Below are positions 1 through 8,264 of a stretch of 64,000 nucleotides of DNA, one piece after another. The stretch's first letter is position 1. Every line of letters starts with the position of its first letter. The DNA comes from Paracoccus sp. IB05 (GTDB lineage: Bacteria > Pseudomonadota > Alphaproteobacteria > Rhodobacterales > Rhodobacteraceae), in NCBI RefSeq assembly GCF_016405985.1, contig NZ_JAEFCF010000006.1:62001-126000 (forward strand), read 5' to 3'. Below the pieces are notes generated by a model. It saw only the letters and a program-made list of their open reading frames with translations. It made no database searches and was not told where the DNA came from. Made by a program: the position numbers and the translations under genes.

Positions 1-157
1 GATCTGCGCGCAACCGCGCCGATATGCCATCCGCCCCCGAGGCTTCGGCGAGCAGCGCGGCCCTCAGGGGATCGGGCCAGTCATTGCCGCGCGCATTGCG
101 CAGCACCGCCACCTGATCGACACTGATGCAAAGCCTCAGCCTGTCGCGCGCAGCCAT
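1..157 (-). CDS. pdxJ: PdxJ-like protein, N-terminal part (cut by window edge)
   Basis: The first 52 codons read like the start of pyridoxine 5'-phosphate synthase, the last step of DXP-dependent vitamin B6 synthesis. Family landmarks [15 protein letters not shown] and SGADGIS are in the right order and spacing, and a Shine-Dalgarno AGGAGG lies just upstream of the ATG. Several positions that are nearly invariant in PdxJ differ. The VNIDH stretch reads ISVDQ (E. coli Asn9 to Ser, His12 to Gln). The catalytic His45 position in the VHLR motif is Arg (ARLR). Arg20 and Arg47 equivalents remain. It follows relA, as pdxJ does in related genomes. The family call is firm; activity is doubtful. The gene runs off the left edge. 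Confidence 0.75.
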   Translation of the reverse strand, partial: MAARDRLRLCISVDQVAVLRNARGNDWPDPLRAALLAEASGADGISARLRAD

Positions 158-307
158 TACCCCTCCTGAACCCTGCCGGGCATGCGCCCCGGCCGCCTGT
201 GGTCTGTTACCCTGGCCCCGGGCCAGCAGCGCCGGCCCAAAGGCCCGGCTGGCAATCCCCGGGAGGTTAAGAACTTTTCCGCCTGCCTGCAATGCGGCGC
301 GATGGAG

Positions 308-2425
308 TCAGGGTTTGCGTGACAGATCGCGGTGGCGCGAGATCTGCGCCACATCGGTATCGGCCTCGAGCGCGGTCATCACCATATGCAGATGCTCGAC
401 ATCGCGCAGATCGACCTCGGCCAGCAGCCGGAAGAAATCCGGTTTGCGGTCGGTGAATTTCAGATCCGAGATATTGGCCCGCTGTTCGCCGATCAGGGTG
501 CAGACCCGTCCGAGCACGCCCGCATCGTTGGAAATCGTCAGTTCCAGCGTTACCGAATGGATCGGCGCATGGCGGCCGGTCATCCATTGCAGATCGACCC
601 AGCGTTCGGTCTGGCTTTCGAATTCCTCCAGCGCCGGGCAGTCGATGGCATGGGCCACAACACCCTTGCCGCGATAGGTGATGCCGACGATGCGCTCTCC
701 GGGCAAAGGCTGGCAGCAGGGGGCGCGACGGAAGGCCTGATCATCCTCCAGCCCGACCACGGGGCGCTGGCTGTCAACCTGCGGCTCGCGGTTGGTCACG
801 AGTTCAGGATAGAGCACTTCGACAAGGCGGCGCGCGGTGATTTCTGCCGATCCGACGCGCGACAGCAGTTCGCTTTCATCAGGGTAGCCTAGGAGCTTGG
901 CCGCGGTGCGGATCGCTTTTTCGCTGGCCTTCTTTCCGACATGTTCAAAGGCCGCCCGCGCCAGCTCCTGGCCGAGTTTGACAAAGCGGCCACGGTCTTC
1001 TTCGCGCAAGGACCGCCGGATCGCGGCCTTGGCGCGACCCGTGGTCACGATATCCACCCAGGTCGGTTGCGGGCGCTGACCTTCGGCGGTGATGATCTCG
1101 ACCGATTGTCCGTTTTTCAACCGGGTCCAGAGCGGGACGCGGATGCCATCAACCTTGGCCGAAACGGTGGAATTGCCGATCCTGGTATGGATCGCATAGG
1201 CGTAATCGAGCGGCGTCGCCCCGCGCGGCAGCTGGATCACATCGCCCTTGGGTGTGAAGCAGAAGACCTGATCGGAATACATCTCGAGCTTGACGTTTTC
1301 GAGGAATTCGTCGTGGTCTTCCTCGTCCAGACGCTCGGTCATCTGGCTGATCCAGCTTGCGGGATCGACAGCAAAGGGGTTCCGGCCCAGCACGCCCTCG
1401 CGGTAGGACCAATGCGCGGCCACACCGGATTCAGCGACCTCGTGCATCTCGCGGGTGCGGATCTGCACCTCGACCTTGGATGCCGCGCGGCCCGAGACCG
1501 TGGTATGGATCGAGCGGTAGCCGTTGGATTTCGGCTGGCTGATGTAATCCTTGAACCGCCCCGGCACCGCGCGCCAGCGCTGATGGATCACGCCGAGGAT
1601 CCGGTAGCAATCCGTGACCGAGCCGCAGATCACCCGGAAGCCATAGATATCCGACAGTTGCGAGAAGGCGAGATCCTTCTCCTGCATCTTGCGCCAGATC
1701 GAGTAGGGCTTCTTGGCGCGCCCGTAGACCATCGCCTCGAGACCTTCGCGGTCAAGTTCCGTGCGGATATCGGCGGTGATCTTATGGACCACATCACCGG
1801 TTTTCTTCTGCAAAGTCACATAGCGGCGGATGATCGAATTGCGCGCATCGGGGTTGATGACGCGGAAGGACAGGTCCTCCAGCTCTTCGCGCATCCATTG
1901 CATGCCCATGCGGCCCGCAAGCGGTGCGAAGATTTCCATGGTCTCGCGGGCTTTTTGCACCTGCTTTTCCGGCTTCATCGACTTGATCGTGCGCATATTG
2001 TGCAGACGGTCGGCAAGCTTGACCAGGATCACCCGCAGATCCTTGGACATGGCCATGAAAAGCTTGCGGAAATTCTCGGCCTGTTTGCTCTCGGCGGAGG
2101 AAAGCTGCAGGTTCGTCAGCTTGGTGACACCATCGACCAGCTCAGCGACGTCGGGGCCGAACTGGTCGGCGATCTCGGTCCAGGTGGAGCGGGTGTCTTC
2201 GATCGTGTCATGCAACAGCGCAGTGACGATCGTATCATCATCCAGCCGCATCTCGGTGAGAATGGCGGCGACGGCGACAGGATGGGTGAAATAGGGCTCG
2301 CCGGATTTGCGATACTGCCCCTCATGCATCCGGATGCCGTAAGCATAGGCGCGGCGGATCAGATCAGCATCAGAGCGCGGATTGTAGTTACGGACAAGGG
2401 CGATAAGGTCTTCTACGTCAATCAT
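308..2425 (-). CDS. relA: Bifunctional (p)ppGpp synthetase/hydrolase (RelA/SpoT, Rsh)
   Basis: This is the stringent-response enzyme that makes and degrades (p)ppGpp. About 705 residues, full length. An HD hydrolase domain carries HDTIED at residues 72-77. The synthetase domain carries RFKD, the charge pattern of bifunctional Rsh enzymes, followed by QPKSNGYRSIHT. A TGS domain (VFCFTPKGDVIQLP), a Cys-rich helical segment (APCCQPLPGE) and a C-terminal ACT domain (NDAGVLGRV) follow. I chose the ATG at 2425 (MIDVEDLIAL) because GAGG precedes it; another ATG lies five codons upstream. It sits between rpoZ upstream and pdxJ downstream on the same strand, with about 100 and 150 bp gaps. As the likely only long Rsh protein it would be cytosolic and ribosome-associated. 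Confidence 0.95.
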   Translation of the reverse strand: MIDVEDLIALVRNYNPRSDADLIRRAYAYGIRMHEGQYRKSGEPYFTHPVAVAAILTEMRLDDDTIVTALLHDTIEDTRSTWTEIADQFGPDVAELVDGVTKLTNLQLSSAESKQAENFRKLFMAMSKDLRVILVKLADRLHNMRTIKSMKPEKQVQKARETMEIFAPLAGRMGMQWMREELEDLSFRVINPDARNSIIRRYVTLQKKTGDVVHKITADIRTELDREGLEAMVYGRAKKPYSIWRKMQEKDLAFSQLSDIYGFRVICGSVTDCYRILGVIHQRWRAVPGRFKDYISQPKSNGYRSIHTTVSGRAASKVEVQIRTREMHEVAESGVAAHWSYREGVLGRNPFAVDPASWISQMTERLDEEDHDEFLENVKLEMYSDQVFCFTPKGDVIQLPRGATPLDYAYAIHTRIGNSTVSAKVDGIRVPLWTRLKNGQSVEIITAEGQRPQPTWVDIVTTGRAKAAIRRSLREEDRGRFVKLGQELARAAFEHVGKKASEKAIRTAAKLLGYPDESELLSRVGSAEITARRLVEVLYPELVTNREPQVDSQRPVVGLEDDQAFRRAPCCQPLPGERIVGITYRGKGVVAHAIDCPALEEFESQTERWVDLQWMTGRHAPIHSVTLELTISNDAGVLGRVCTLIGEQRANISDLKFTDRKPDFFRLLAEVDLRDVEHLHMVMTALEADTDVAQISRHRDLSRKP

Positions 2426-2525
2426 TACCGCCTCGCGCATCCGTCGCAGAAGGCCTGCGGGGCCGGGGCCCCGCCTGCTGCATCAGGACAGCTCAGGTTA
2501 GCTGCTCAGCCACCGCTTTTCAGAC

Positions 2526-2879
2526 TCAGTTTTCGCCCTGGGCTTCCATGAGGGCGCGGAGCAGTTTTTCTTCCGACATGTCGTCTTGCTGCGGACGGTC
2601 GATCTCGCCCGCCATCAGAAGCGCCATCTGGTCTTCTTCCGGCTCGTCGACCTCGATCTGGGTCTGGAACGATTCGATCATCCGCTCGCGCAGAACTTCG
2701 GCCGACTGGGTCTCGTCCGCGATCTCGCGCAGCGACACGACCGGGTTCTTGTCATTGTCGCGGTCAACAGTCAGCGGCGCGCCGGTGTTGATCTCACGCG
2801 CACGATGGGCCGCCAGCAGCACCAGCTCAAAGCGGTTCGGAACCTTGTCAACGCAATCTTCGACCGTCACACGGGCCAT
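2526..2879 (-). CDS. rpoZ: RNA polymerase omega subunit
   Basis: 117 residues. The N-terminal [20 protein letters not shown] and the following [10 protein letters not shown] match the conserved omega core, which clamps the C-terminal part of the beta' subunit and helps assemble RNA polymerase. The C-terminal half is acidic ([16 protein letters not shown]), as in other Rhodobacterales omega subunits. It lies upstream of relA on the same strand. The pairing is widespread in proteobacteria and functionally apt because in some species omega contributes to the ppGpp site of the polymerase. No unusual residues are seen. Confidence 0.96.
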   Translation of the reverse strand: MARVTVEDCVDKVPNRFELVLLAAHRAREINTGAPLTVDRDNDKNPVVSLREIADETQSAEVLRERMIESFQTQIEVDEPEEDQMALLMAGEIDRPQQDDMSEEKLLRALMEAQGEN

Positions 2880-3054
2880 GGGTCAGTCACTCCAGGGTTC
2901 GGGCCCGGCAAAAGCCGGGCGCAGCGCCGGCGGTCTTCGGATGTTTGCCCAGACGAGGACAGACACCTGAACGGGCCAGGCTCTCGGAAAAGGAACATTT
3001 AGGCGGATTTCGCCTTGCTGACAAGCGCTGTCAACAGGAAATCCCGATCACTTC

Positions 3055-3651
3055 TCACGTCACATCGATCCGTTTCACCGCCTCGCGGTCTTCTTCCGGC
3101 AGGGCGGCCAGCATCTCGCGGACGGTCAGCCCCAGCAGAGGATGACGCCAGTCGGGCAGGATCTCGGCCATGGGCACCAGAACAAAGGCACGATCCTGCA
3201 TCCGCGGATGCGGCAGGATCAGCTGATCCGGCGCCCGCTGCGCCTGTTCAGCGGCGGAGAGATTGCGCCAGAGCCCCTGGGTTTCCACATCGGGCAAAAC
3301 CGAATCACCCCAGGCAATCAAATCAAGATCCAGCGTCCTTCCGCCCCATCTCTCCTGCCGTTCCCGCCCGAATTTCGCCTCAATTCGATGCAAAATCGTC
3401 AAAATCATGGCCGGATCGGTCCGCACATCCACGTGAGTCAAAATGATTGCGTTAACATAATCAGGGCCCGCCCCCCGGGGGAAACAGGGGGTACTCCAGA
3501 AGCTGCTTGCCCCTGAAATCGTTAACGCATCCTCGCTGATTGCGGTCAGGGCAGACCGGAGTGTTTCCACCGGAAACATGTCTGCGAATGGCAGGTTTGC
3601 GCCGAGCGCTATAACAACAGGGGTTGCAGGTTTGTCGCCGATCAATTTCAT
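3055..3651 (-). CDS. folK: 2-amino-4-hydroxy-6-hydroxymethyldihydropteridine pyrophosphokinase (HPPK)
   Basis: This cytosolic enzyme transfers pyrophosphate from ATP to 6-hydroxymethyl-7,8-dihydropterin in folate synthesis. The protein shows ALGANLP near the N-terminus, FWSTPCFP, DYVNAI and the HPPK signature RWGGRTLDLDLIAWG, then PHPRMQDRAFVLVPM. I prefer the ATG at 3651 (MKLIGDKPATP), giving 198 residues. An in-frame GTG 13 codons upstream is possible, but no good Shine-Dalgarno distinguishes them. It is upstream of rpoZ-relA on the same strand and divergent from the NYN-domain gene, so the roughly 125-bp gap between them must hold both promoters. Confidence 0.94.
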   Translation of the reverse strand: MKLIGDKPATPVVIALGANLPFADMFPVETLRSALTAISEDALTISGASSFWSTPCFPRGAGPDYVNAIILTHVDVRTDPAMILTILHRIEAKFGRERQERWGGRTLDLDLIAWGDSVLPDVETQGLWRNLSAAEQAQRAPDQLILPHPRMQDRAFVLVPMAEILPDWRHPLLGLTVREMLAALPEEDREAVKRIDVT

Positions 3652-3776
3652 ACCGTATCGTTTACCAGTCGCATCATGTCTCGAAAACACTTTTCAGTCC
3701 GCGCCGGATCCATTGATTCATCGGGGTCGGCTGTCGGCGTTTTCGATACTGCTGTGACTGTTCGAGGGGAATGAGA

Positions 3777-4352
3777 ATGTTTTACAAAGACGAACGGCTC
3801 GCGCTGTTCATCGATGGATCGAATCTTTACGCGGCTGCAAAGGCGCTTGGGTTCGACATCGACTACAAGCTTCTGCGTATGGAATTCATGCGTCGGGGCA
3901 AGCTGCTGCGAGCATTTTACTACACGGCACTTCTGGAAAACGAGGAATACTCGCCGATACGTCCGCTGGTGGACTGGCTGCACTATAACGGCTTTACCAT
4001 GCGGACCAAACCGGCGCGGGAATATACGGACAGCCAGGGCCGCCGAAAGGTGAAGGGCAATATGGATATCGAACTGGCTGTCGACGCGATGGAACTCGCG
4101 GCGCGGCTGGATCATATCGTGCTCTTCTCGGGTGACGGGGATTTCCGGCCTTTGGTCGAAAGCCTCCAGCGCCAGGGCGTCCGCGTCTCGGTCGTCTCGA
4201 CCATCCGCAGCCAGCCGCCGATGATCTCGGATGAATTGCGCCGTCAGGCGGATAATTTCATCGAGCTCGACGAGCTGCGCGATGTGATCGGCCGTCCGCC
4301 GCGCGAGCCGCGCCCTGCTGATGGCGAAGAGGTCACTGTCGGCGCGCGCTGA
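3777..4352 (+). CDS. NYN-domain protein, LabA/DUF88 family (probable RNase-like)
   Basis: 191 residues forming a single NYN (PIN-like) domain. Acidic motifs expected of the metal-dependent nuclease fold are present: LFIDGSNLY near residue 13, KGNMDIELAVDAM in the middle, and FSGDGDF followed by a conserved serine/threonine-rich strand. The family is predicted to cleave RNA, but the substrate is unknown here. The ATG at 3777 has GAGGGG about 7 nt upstream. The ATG at 3771 would almost touch that site and is less likely. It is divergent from folK and monocistronic, and ends before a C/G-rich hairpin at about 4396-4418. Confidence 0.88.
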   Translation: MFYKDERLALFIDGSNLYAAAKALGFDIDYKLLRMEFMRRGKLLRAFYYTALLENEEYSPIRPLVDWLHYNGFTMRTKPAREYTDSQGRRKVKGNMDIELAVDAMELAARLDHIVLFSGDGDFRPLVESLQRQGVRVSVVSTIRSQPPMISDELRRQADNFIELDELRDVIGRPPREPRPADGEEVTVGAR

Positions 4353-4460
4353 ACCGCCCCACTGATCTGGCCCGCATCCGGCACTGTTCTGCTTTCCCCC
4401 GACCTGAGCCCTCGGGGGGAATGCCAGAAAAGCGCCGCCATGCCGGGCATTTGACACTTG

Positions 4461-4498
4461 CCATAGGGCGCGCTTCTCTCCAGAAGCGCGCCCTATGG
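4461..4498 (+). other. Perfect 17-bp inverted repeat covering a start codon
   Basis: Arms 4461-4477 and 4482-4498 are exact reverse complements with a 4-nt loop (CTCC). The right arm contains the ATG annotated at 4495. A TTGACA hexamer lies at 4451-4456 just before the left arm. In RNA this would hide the start codon in a very stable stem. It may be a terminator for the upstream gene lacking a U-tract, a translation-control element, or a sign that translation starts at the next ATG (4507). Confidence 0.7.
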
Positions 4499-4956
4499 AT
4501 TTTCTGATGACCCTGGGTCTGGCCGGCCTCGCGCTGGCGGCCTTTATCGCTTCCACGCCGCTGCCGATGAATTCCGAACTGGTCTTCATTGCCCTGCAAG
4601 GCGCGGGGCATGGGCCGGTTCTCCTGGTGCTGGTGGCGTCAGTTGCCAATATCCTCGGCTCCTGCGTCACCTATTGGTGTGGCCTGCGGGGCGAGCGCCT
4701 GCGCGGCAGCCGCTGGTTCCCCTTCACCGATGAGGGGCTGATCCGCGCCCGCGCCTGGTTCTCCCGCTGGGGATTGTGGTCCCTGCTGCTCAGCTGGGCG
4801 CCGGGCGGTGATCTGATCGTGGCGCTTGCCGGGCTGATGCGGGTCCATCCGCTGCTGTTCCTCGCTTTGGTCACCATCGCAAAAACCGCCCGCTATGCGG
4901 TGCTCGCGCTGATAGGGGCCGGGATGCTCGACAGCTTTTCCGGCGTTTTCCTCTGA
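4495..4956 (+). CDS. DedA-like / YqaA family inner-membrane protein
   Basis: 153 residues, largely hydrophobic, with about four membrane segments. It has the YqaA-type arrangement: an early LPMNSELVFIAL stretch, a polar loop (RGERLRGSRWFPF), then GLWSLLLSWAPGGDLIVALAGLM, which matches the conserved Gly/Pro-containing region of the DedA (SNARE-associated) superfamily. DedA proteins act in membrane homeostasis and lipid or ion movement; the specific job of YqaA members is unknown. The first ATG (4495) is inside the hairpin listed separately, so the ATG at 4507 is a real alternative. It is upstream of ispH. Confidence 0.8.
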   Translation: MDFLMTLGLAGLALAAFIASTPLPMNSELVFIALQGAGHGPVLLVLVASVANILGSCVTYWCGLRGERLRGSRWFPFTDEGLIRARAWFSRWGLWSLLLSWAPGGDLIVALAGLMRVHPLLFLALVTIAKTARYAVLALIGAGMLDSFSGVFL

Positions 4957-5079
4957 GGTTTTTTCGGGCAACTGAGCGCCTGCGGGGGCTTGCGGCACTG
5001 GACCCGGGGACACTTTGACATTACCTCTCATCCAGGCCAGTCCGCAGACCAGTCCGCTGTGCCATATCCGGAAATGCCC

Positions 5080-6036
5080 ATGACCACCCGCCCGCCTCTG
5101 ATGCTCTATCTTGCCGCGCCGCGCGGTTTCTGCGCCGGTGTCGACCGGGCGATCCAGATCGTCGAGATGGCGCTGCAGAAATGGGGCGCGCCGGTCTATG
5201 TCCGCCATGAGATCGTCCATAACCGCTATGTGGTCGACGGGCTGCGCGCGAAAGGCGCGGTTTTTGTCGAAGAGCTGAGCGAATGCCCCGATGACCGGCC
5301 AGTGGTTTTTTCCGCGCATGGCGTGCCGAAATCGGTGCCGGCAGAAGCGACGAGCCGGCAGATGATCGCGGTGGATGCCACCTGCCCGCTGGTCACAAAG
5401 GTCCATAGCGAGGCCGCGCGCCACCACACCAACGGCCTCCAGCTGATCTATATCGGCCATGAGGGCCACCCTGAAACCGTCGGCACCATGGGCCAGCTGC
5501 CCCAGGGTGAGGTGCTGCTGGTCGAGACGCCCGAAGACGTGGCGGGCCTAAGCGTGCGCGACGAGACGAAGCTCGCCTTCGCCACCCAGACCACGCTTTC
5601 CGTCGATGACACGGCAGAGATTGTCGAGGCGTTGCGCGCCCGTTTCCCCGCCATCACCGGCCCTGGTCATGAGGACATCTGCTACGCCACCACCAACCGT
5701 CAGGCGGCGGTGAAGGCGATCGCGCCAAAGATCAACGCTTTGCTGGTCGTCGGCGCGCCGAATTCGTCAAACTCGAAACGCCTCGTCGAGGTTGGCCGCG
5801 CCGCCGGCTGTTCCTATGCGCAACTGGTACAGCGCGCCGGGGATATCGACTGGCGCGCGCTGGAGGGGATCACAGCGCTCGGCGTCACTGCCGGCGCCTC
5901 GGCGCCCGAAGTCCTGATCAATGAGGTGATCGACGCCGTCCGTGACCGCTTTGACGTCACCGTCGAGCTGGTCGAAACCGCCGTCGAGAATATCGAGTTC
6001 AAGGTGCCGCGCATCCTGCGTGTGCCCGCAGCTTAA
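5080..6036 (+). CDS. ispH: 4-hydroxy-3-methylbut-2-enyl diphosphate reductase
   Basis: This is the last enzyme of the MEP isoprenoid pathway; it reduces HMBPP to IPP and DMAPP using a [4Fe-4S] cluster. The three ligand cysteines are visible in [22 protein letters not shown] and [11 protein letters not shown]. The catalytic-region His-Glu pairs [10 protein letters not shown] and [15 protein letters not shown] and the C-terminal [13 protein letters not shown] are intact. Length (318 residues) is normal. ATG 5080 (MTTRPPLML) has GGA 8 nt upstream. An ATG at 5074 and a longer in-frame extension to 4990 look less likely. A LysE-type gene follows after 9 bp, suggesting co-transcription. Confidence 0.96.
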   Translation: MTTRPPLMLYLAAPRGFCAGVDRAIQIVEMALQKWGAPVYVRHEIVHNRYVVDGLRAKGAVFVEELSECPDDRPVVFSAHGVPKSVPAEATSRQMIAVDATCPLVTKVHSEAARHHTNGLQLIYIGHEGHPETVGTMGQLPQGEVLLVETPEDVAGLSVRDETKLAFATQTTLSVDDTAEIVEALRARFPAITGPGHEDICYATTNRQAAVKAIAPKINALLVVGAPNSSNSKRLVEVGRAAGCSYAQLVQRAGDIDWRALEGITALGVTAGASAPEVLINEVIDAVRDRFDVTVELVETAVENIEFKVPRILRVPAA

Positions 6037-6045
6037 AGGCTGGCC

Positions 6046-6660
6046 ATGGCGATCCTGAGCCCGGAATTCCTGCTGACCGCGTTCATCGTCTGCATCACGC
6101 CGGGGATCGGCGTGGTCTATACGCTTTCGGTGACGCTGGGCGGCGGTGCGCGGGCGGGGATCTGGGCGACGGTGGGCTGCACGCTTGCAACGGTCTTCCA
6201 TATGATCGTCGCGATGGCGGGGCTGGCGGCGGTGCTGCACAGCTCGGCCCTGCTGTTTCAGGCGCTCAAATATGCCGGCGTCGCCTATCTGCTGTGGATG
6301 GCCTGGGCGGTGCTGCAATCGGGCGGCGGGATGGCGATCACAGCCGCGCAGAGCGGGACGCCCGCGCGACTCGTCTGGCGCGGGATCCTGCTCAATCTGC
6401 TGAACCCGAAACTGCCTTTGTTTTTTCTGGCCTTCATCCCGCAATTCCTGCCGAAAGAGGCCGGGCTGGCGGATCTGGTCATTCTCGGCTCTGGCTTCAC
6501 GGCAATGACCTTCGCCACCTTCCTGCTTTACGTGATCCTGGGTGCGACCGGTCGCTCACGCCTTCTGTCTTCCGCGCGCCTGATGACCTGGGTCAGGCGC
6601 GCCTTTGCGGCATCTTTCGCTGCGCTCGGCGCCCGTCTTGCGCTGGAGCGCGCGCCGTGA
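6046..6660 (+). CDS. LysE/RhtB family translocator
   Basis: 204 residues with about six hydrophobic segments in the LysE/RhtB pattern. It opens with a typical LTAFIVCITPGIGVVYTLS segment, followed by GARAGIWATVGC and KYAGVAYLLWMAW, a polar loop, then GILLNLLNPKLPLFFLAFIPQF, the family signature. Members export amino acids or related metabolites across the inner membrane. The substrate cannot be told from sequence. It starts 9 bp after ispH and is followed 12 bp later by rnhA, so the three plus-strand genes probably share a transcript. Confidence 0.9.
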   Translation: MAILSPEFLLTAFIVCITPGIGVVYTLSVTLGGGARAGIWATVGCTLATVFHMIVAMAGLAAVLHSSALLFQALKYAGVAYLLWMAWAVLQSGGGMAITAAQSGTPARLVWRGILLNLLNPKLPLFFLAFIPQFLPKEAGLADLVILGSGFTAMTFATFLLYVILGATGRSRLLSSARLMTWVRRAFAASFAALGARLALERAP

Positions 6661-6672
6661 CATCACCCGGCC

Positions 6673-7152
6673 ATGCCTGATCTTTTCGCCTATACCGACG
6701 GAGCCTGCTCCGGAAATCCTGGCCCCGGCGGCTGGGGTGCTTTGCTGATCGCACGCGATGGTGACACCGTGCTGAAAGAGCGCACGCTGTCTGGCGGCGA
6801 AGCGGATACCACCAATAACCGGATGGAACTGCTGGCTGCGATCCACGCGCTGGAAAGCCTGACCCGGCCCTCGACGCTGACCGTGGTCACCGACAGCGCC
6901 TATGTGAAAAACGGTGTGACCAGCTGGATCCATGGCTGGAAACGGAATGGCTGGAAGACCGCCGATAAAAAACCGGTAAAGAATGCCGATCTCTGGCAAA
7001 GACTGGAACAGGCGCAGACCCGGCATCAGGTGACCTGGCAATGGATCAAGGGCCATGCCGGCCATGCTGAGAATGAGCGCGCGGATGAATTGGCCCGTGC
7101 AGGTATGGCCCCTTACAAAACCGCCGCAAAAGGGTCACAGGAAAAGGCTTGA
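6673..7152 (+). CDS. rnhA: Ribonuclease HI
   Basis: 159 residues. The enzyme cleaves the RNA strand of RNA-DNA hybrids (R-loops, primer remnants) in the cytosol. All four carboxylates of the DEDD centre are visible: Asp9 in [12 protein letters not shown], Glu52 in NNRMELLAA, Asp74 in VVTDSAYVK and Asp138 in ENERADELA. The basic protrusion [18 protein letters not shown] is present, as in E. coli type RNase HI. The short gap to the preceding transporter gene suggests a shared transcript. A TetR-like gene starts 31 bp after its stop. Confidence 0.96.
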   Translation: MPDLFAYTDGACSGNPGPGGWGALLIARDGDTVLKERTLSGGEADTTNNRMELLAAIHALESLTRPSTLTVVTDSAYVKNGVTSWIHGWKRNGWKTADKKPVKNADLWQRLEQAQTRHQVTWQWIKGHAGHAENERADELARAGMAPYKTAAKGSQEKA

Positions 7153-7183
7153 ATGCGGCCTCGGCCTCGCGCAGGCTGGGCCC

Positions 7184-7696
7184 ATGCCACGCCGCAAGAT
7201 CCTCTCTGACGCCGAAGTCCTGAAAGCGACCCGCCAGCTCTTTGCCACGGGGGGTGAAAAGGCGATCAGTTTTGGCAATCTCTCGCGCGCGACGGGTCTC
7301 GCGGCATCAACACTGGCGCAGCGCTTTGGCTCGGTCGAGGGTCTGCAGGGCGCGGCGGCACGAAATGGCTGGGAAGAGATCGGTGCCCGGCTCGGGGCGG
7401 CAGATCAGGCCAGCCAGGGCAAAGGGCCCCAGGCGCTTTTGAAAGCGCTGGAGGATGGATCTGACGGAGGCTCTGTCCAGATCGCCGGCCTCATCCTGCT
7501 GAGCCAGCGCGACGCTGCGGCCCTGGAGGCCGCTACAGCCTGGCGCTGCCAGGTAGAGATGCAGCTGGCTTTGCGGATCGGCCAGGGCGAGAAGGCACGA
7601 CAGGCGGCGCAGATCCTGTTTGCCGCCTGGCAGGGCAAACTCATCTGGGGGATCGGGGATCTGCGACTGAAAGATCTGGTGAAACGTCTCGGATGA
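7184..7696 (+). CDS. TetR-family transcriptional regulator
   Basis: 170 residues counted from ATG 7184 (MPRRKILSDAEVL). The N-terminal third is a TetR-type helix-turn-helix: AEVLKATRQLFATGGEKAIS, then LSRATGLAASTLAQRFGSVEGL. The C-terminal part is alanine- and leucine-rich and should form the helical ligand or dimer domain, but it shows no recognisable ligand class. An in-frame extension to 7055 overlaps rnhA and is not needed. The target is unknown; possible targets are the adjacent exporter operon or distant genes. Confidence 0.8.
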   Translation: MPRRKILSDAEVLKATRQLFATGGEKAISFGNLSRATGLAASTLAQRFGSVEGLQGAAARNGWEEIGARLGAADQASQGKGPQALLKALEDGSDGGSVQIAGLILLSQRDAAALEAATAWRCQVEMQLALRIGQGEKARQAAQILFAAWQGKLIWGIGDLRLKDLVKRLG

Positions 7697-7712
7697 GATC
7701 CGGCGCCCGCCC

Positions 7713-7746
7713 TTTACCGCATCCAGGTCTTTACCGCATCCAGGTC
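7713..7746. repeat. 17-bp exact tandem duplication carrying a stop codon
   Basis: Two adjacent identical 17-bp units, 7713-7729 and 7730-7746. The second unit holds the last codons and TAA of the minus-strand GlsB/YeaQ-like gene, so the first unit is a spare copy of TWMR-stop just downstream. It looks like a recent slippage duplication and does not change the protein. Confidence 0.9.
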
Positions 7747-7964
7747 TTCCAGGCCCAGATCAGCGCCAGTGCCCCCAGAAATGCACCCACAAATCCCGCG
7801 GCGGCGCCCAGTGACCAGACAAGGAACCGCAGCGCAAATCCACCGATCAGGGCACCGAATACGCCGATCGCGATGGTGGTCGGCACATCTGTCTGCAACC
7901 GCATGACCCGTGTGGCCAGAAACCCGGCCGCAACCCCGATGATCAAAAGTCCGATGAAAGGCAC
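7731..7964 (-). CDS. GlsB/YeaQ/YmgE family small membrane protein
   Basis: 77 residues with three hydrophobic segments. The family pattern is clear: an N-terminal FIGLLIIGVAAGFLATRVM helix, a short loop, then GVFGALIGGFALRFLVW and a final GAFLGALALIWAWK. These small inner-membrane proteins (transglycosylase-associated family) are linked to stress responses in other bacteria; their biochemical role is not settled. The gene is convergent with the TetR gene, with only 34 bp between them, which includes the 17-bp duplication. Confidence 0.85.
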   Translation of the reverse strand: MPFIGLLIIGVAAGFLATRVMRLQTDVPTTIAIGVFGALIGGFALRFLVWSLGAAAGFVGAFLGALALIWAWKTWMR

Positions 7965-8264
7965 GCTTCCCTCCTCTGCTGTCCCTGAACATATGGGGGC
8001 GCCGCGCGCCTGACGAAAGACTGCGCCCCTGTTTTCCGGGGAAAGCCTCCGGCGGGGCTCCCCGAAAGCGCTGAGGCGGATCTGCGCCGCAGGTTCAGTA
8101 TATTACCCCTGATCATACCGTCCTTCGGATATGTTCAGAGACCGAATACATCAAAGGAGCGCCTCTTTTTCTGCCGTTGAGTATAGCGGGTCCGTCTGCG
8201 TCAGCAGACAGAGGGGCAGCGCCCCCCTCTTGTCCCCGGACCGGCCACAGGCGAAACTCTGGCG
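7965..8264. other. Gene-free stretch with two small hairpins
   Basis: About 300 bp between the divergent GlsB-like gene and recO. No convincing coding frame. It holds a TCTGC/GCAGA hairpin (8195-8208) and GAGGGGC-AGC-GCCCCCCTC (8211-8229). A CCTCCGGCGGGG piece at about 8047 resembles the hairpin modules found at other gene ends in this window. An AT-richer part around 8098-8165 could hold promoters for either gene. Confidence 0.5.

Noticed and set aside
941-2551. 536-codon plus-strand open frame opposite relA
   Set aside because: Antisense shadow of the Rsh enzyme; no start site or domain, and composition is that of a mirror frame.
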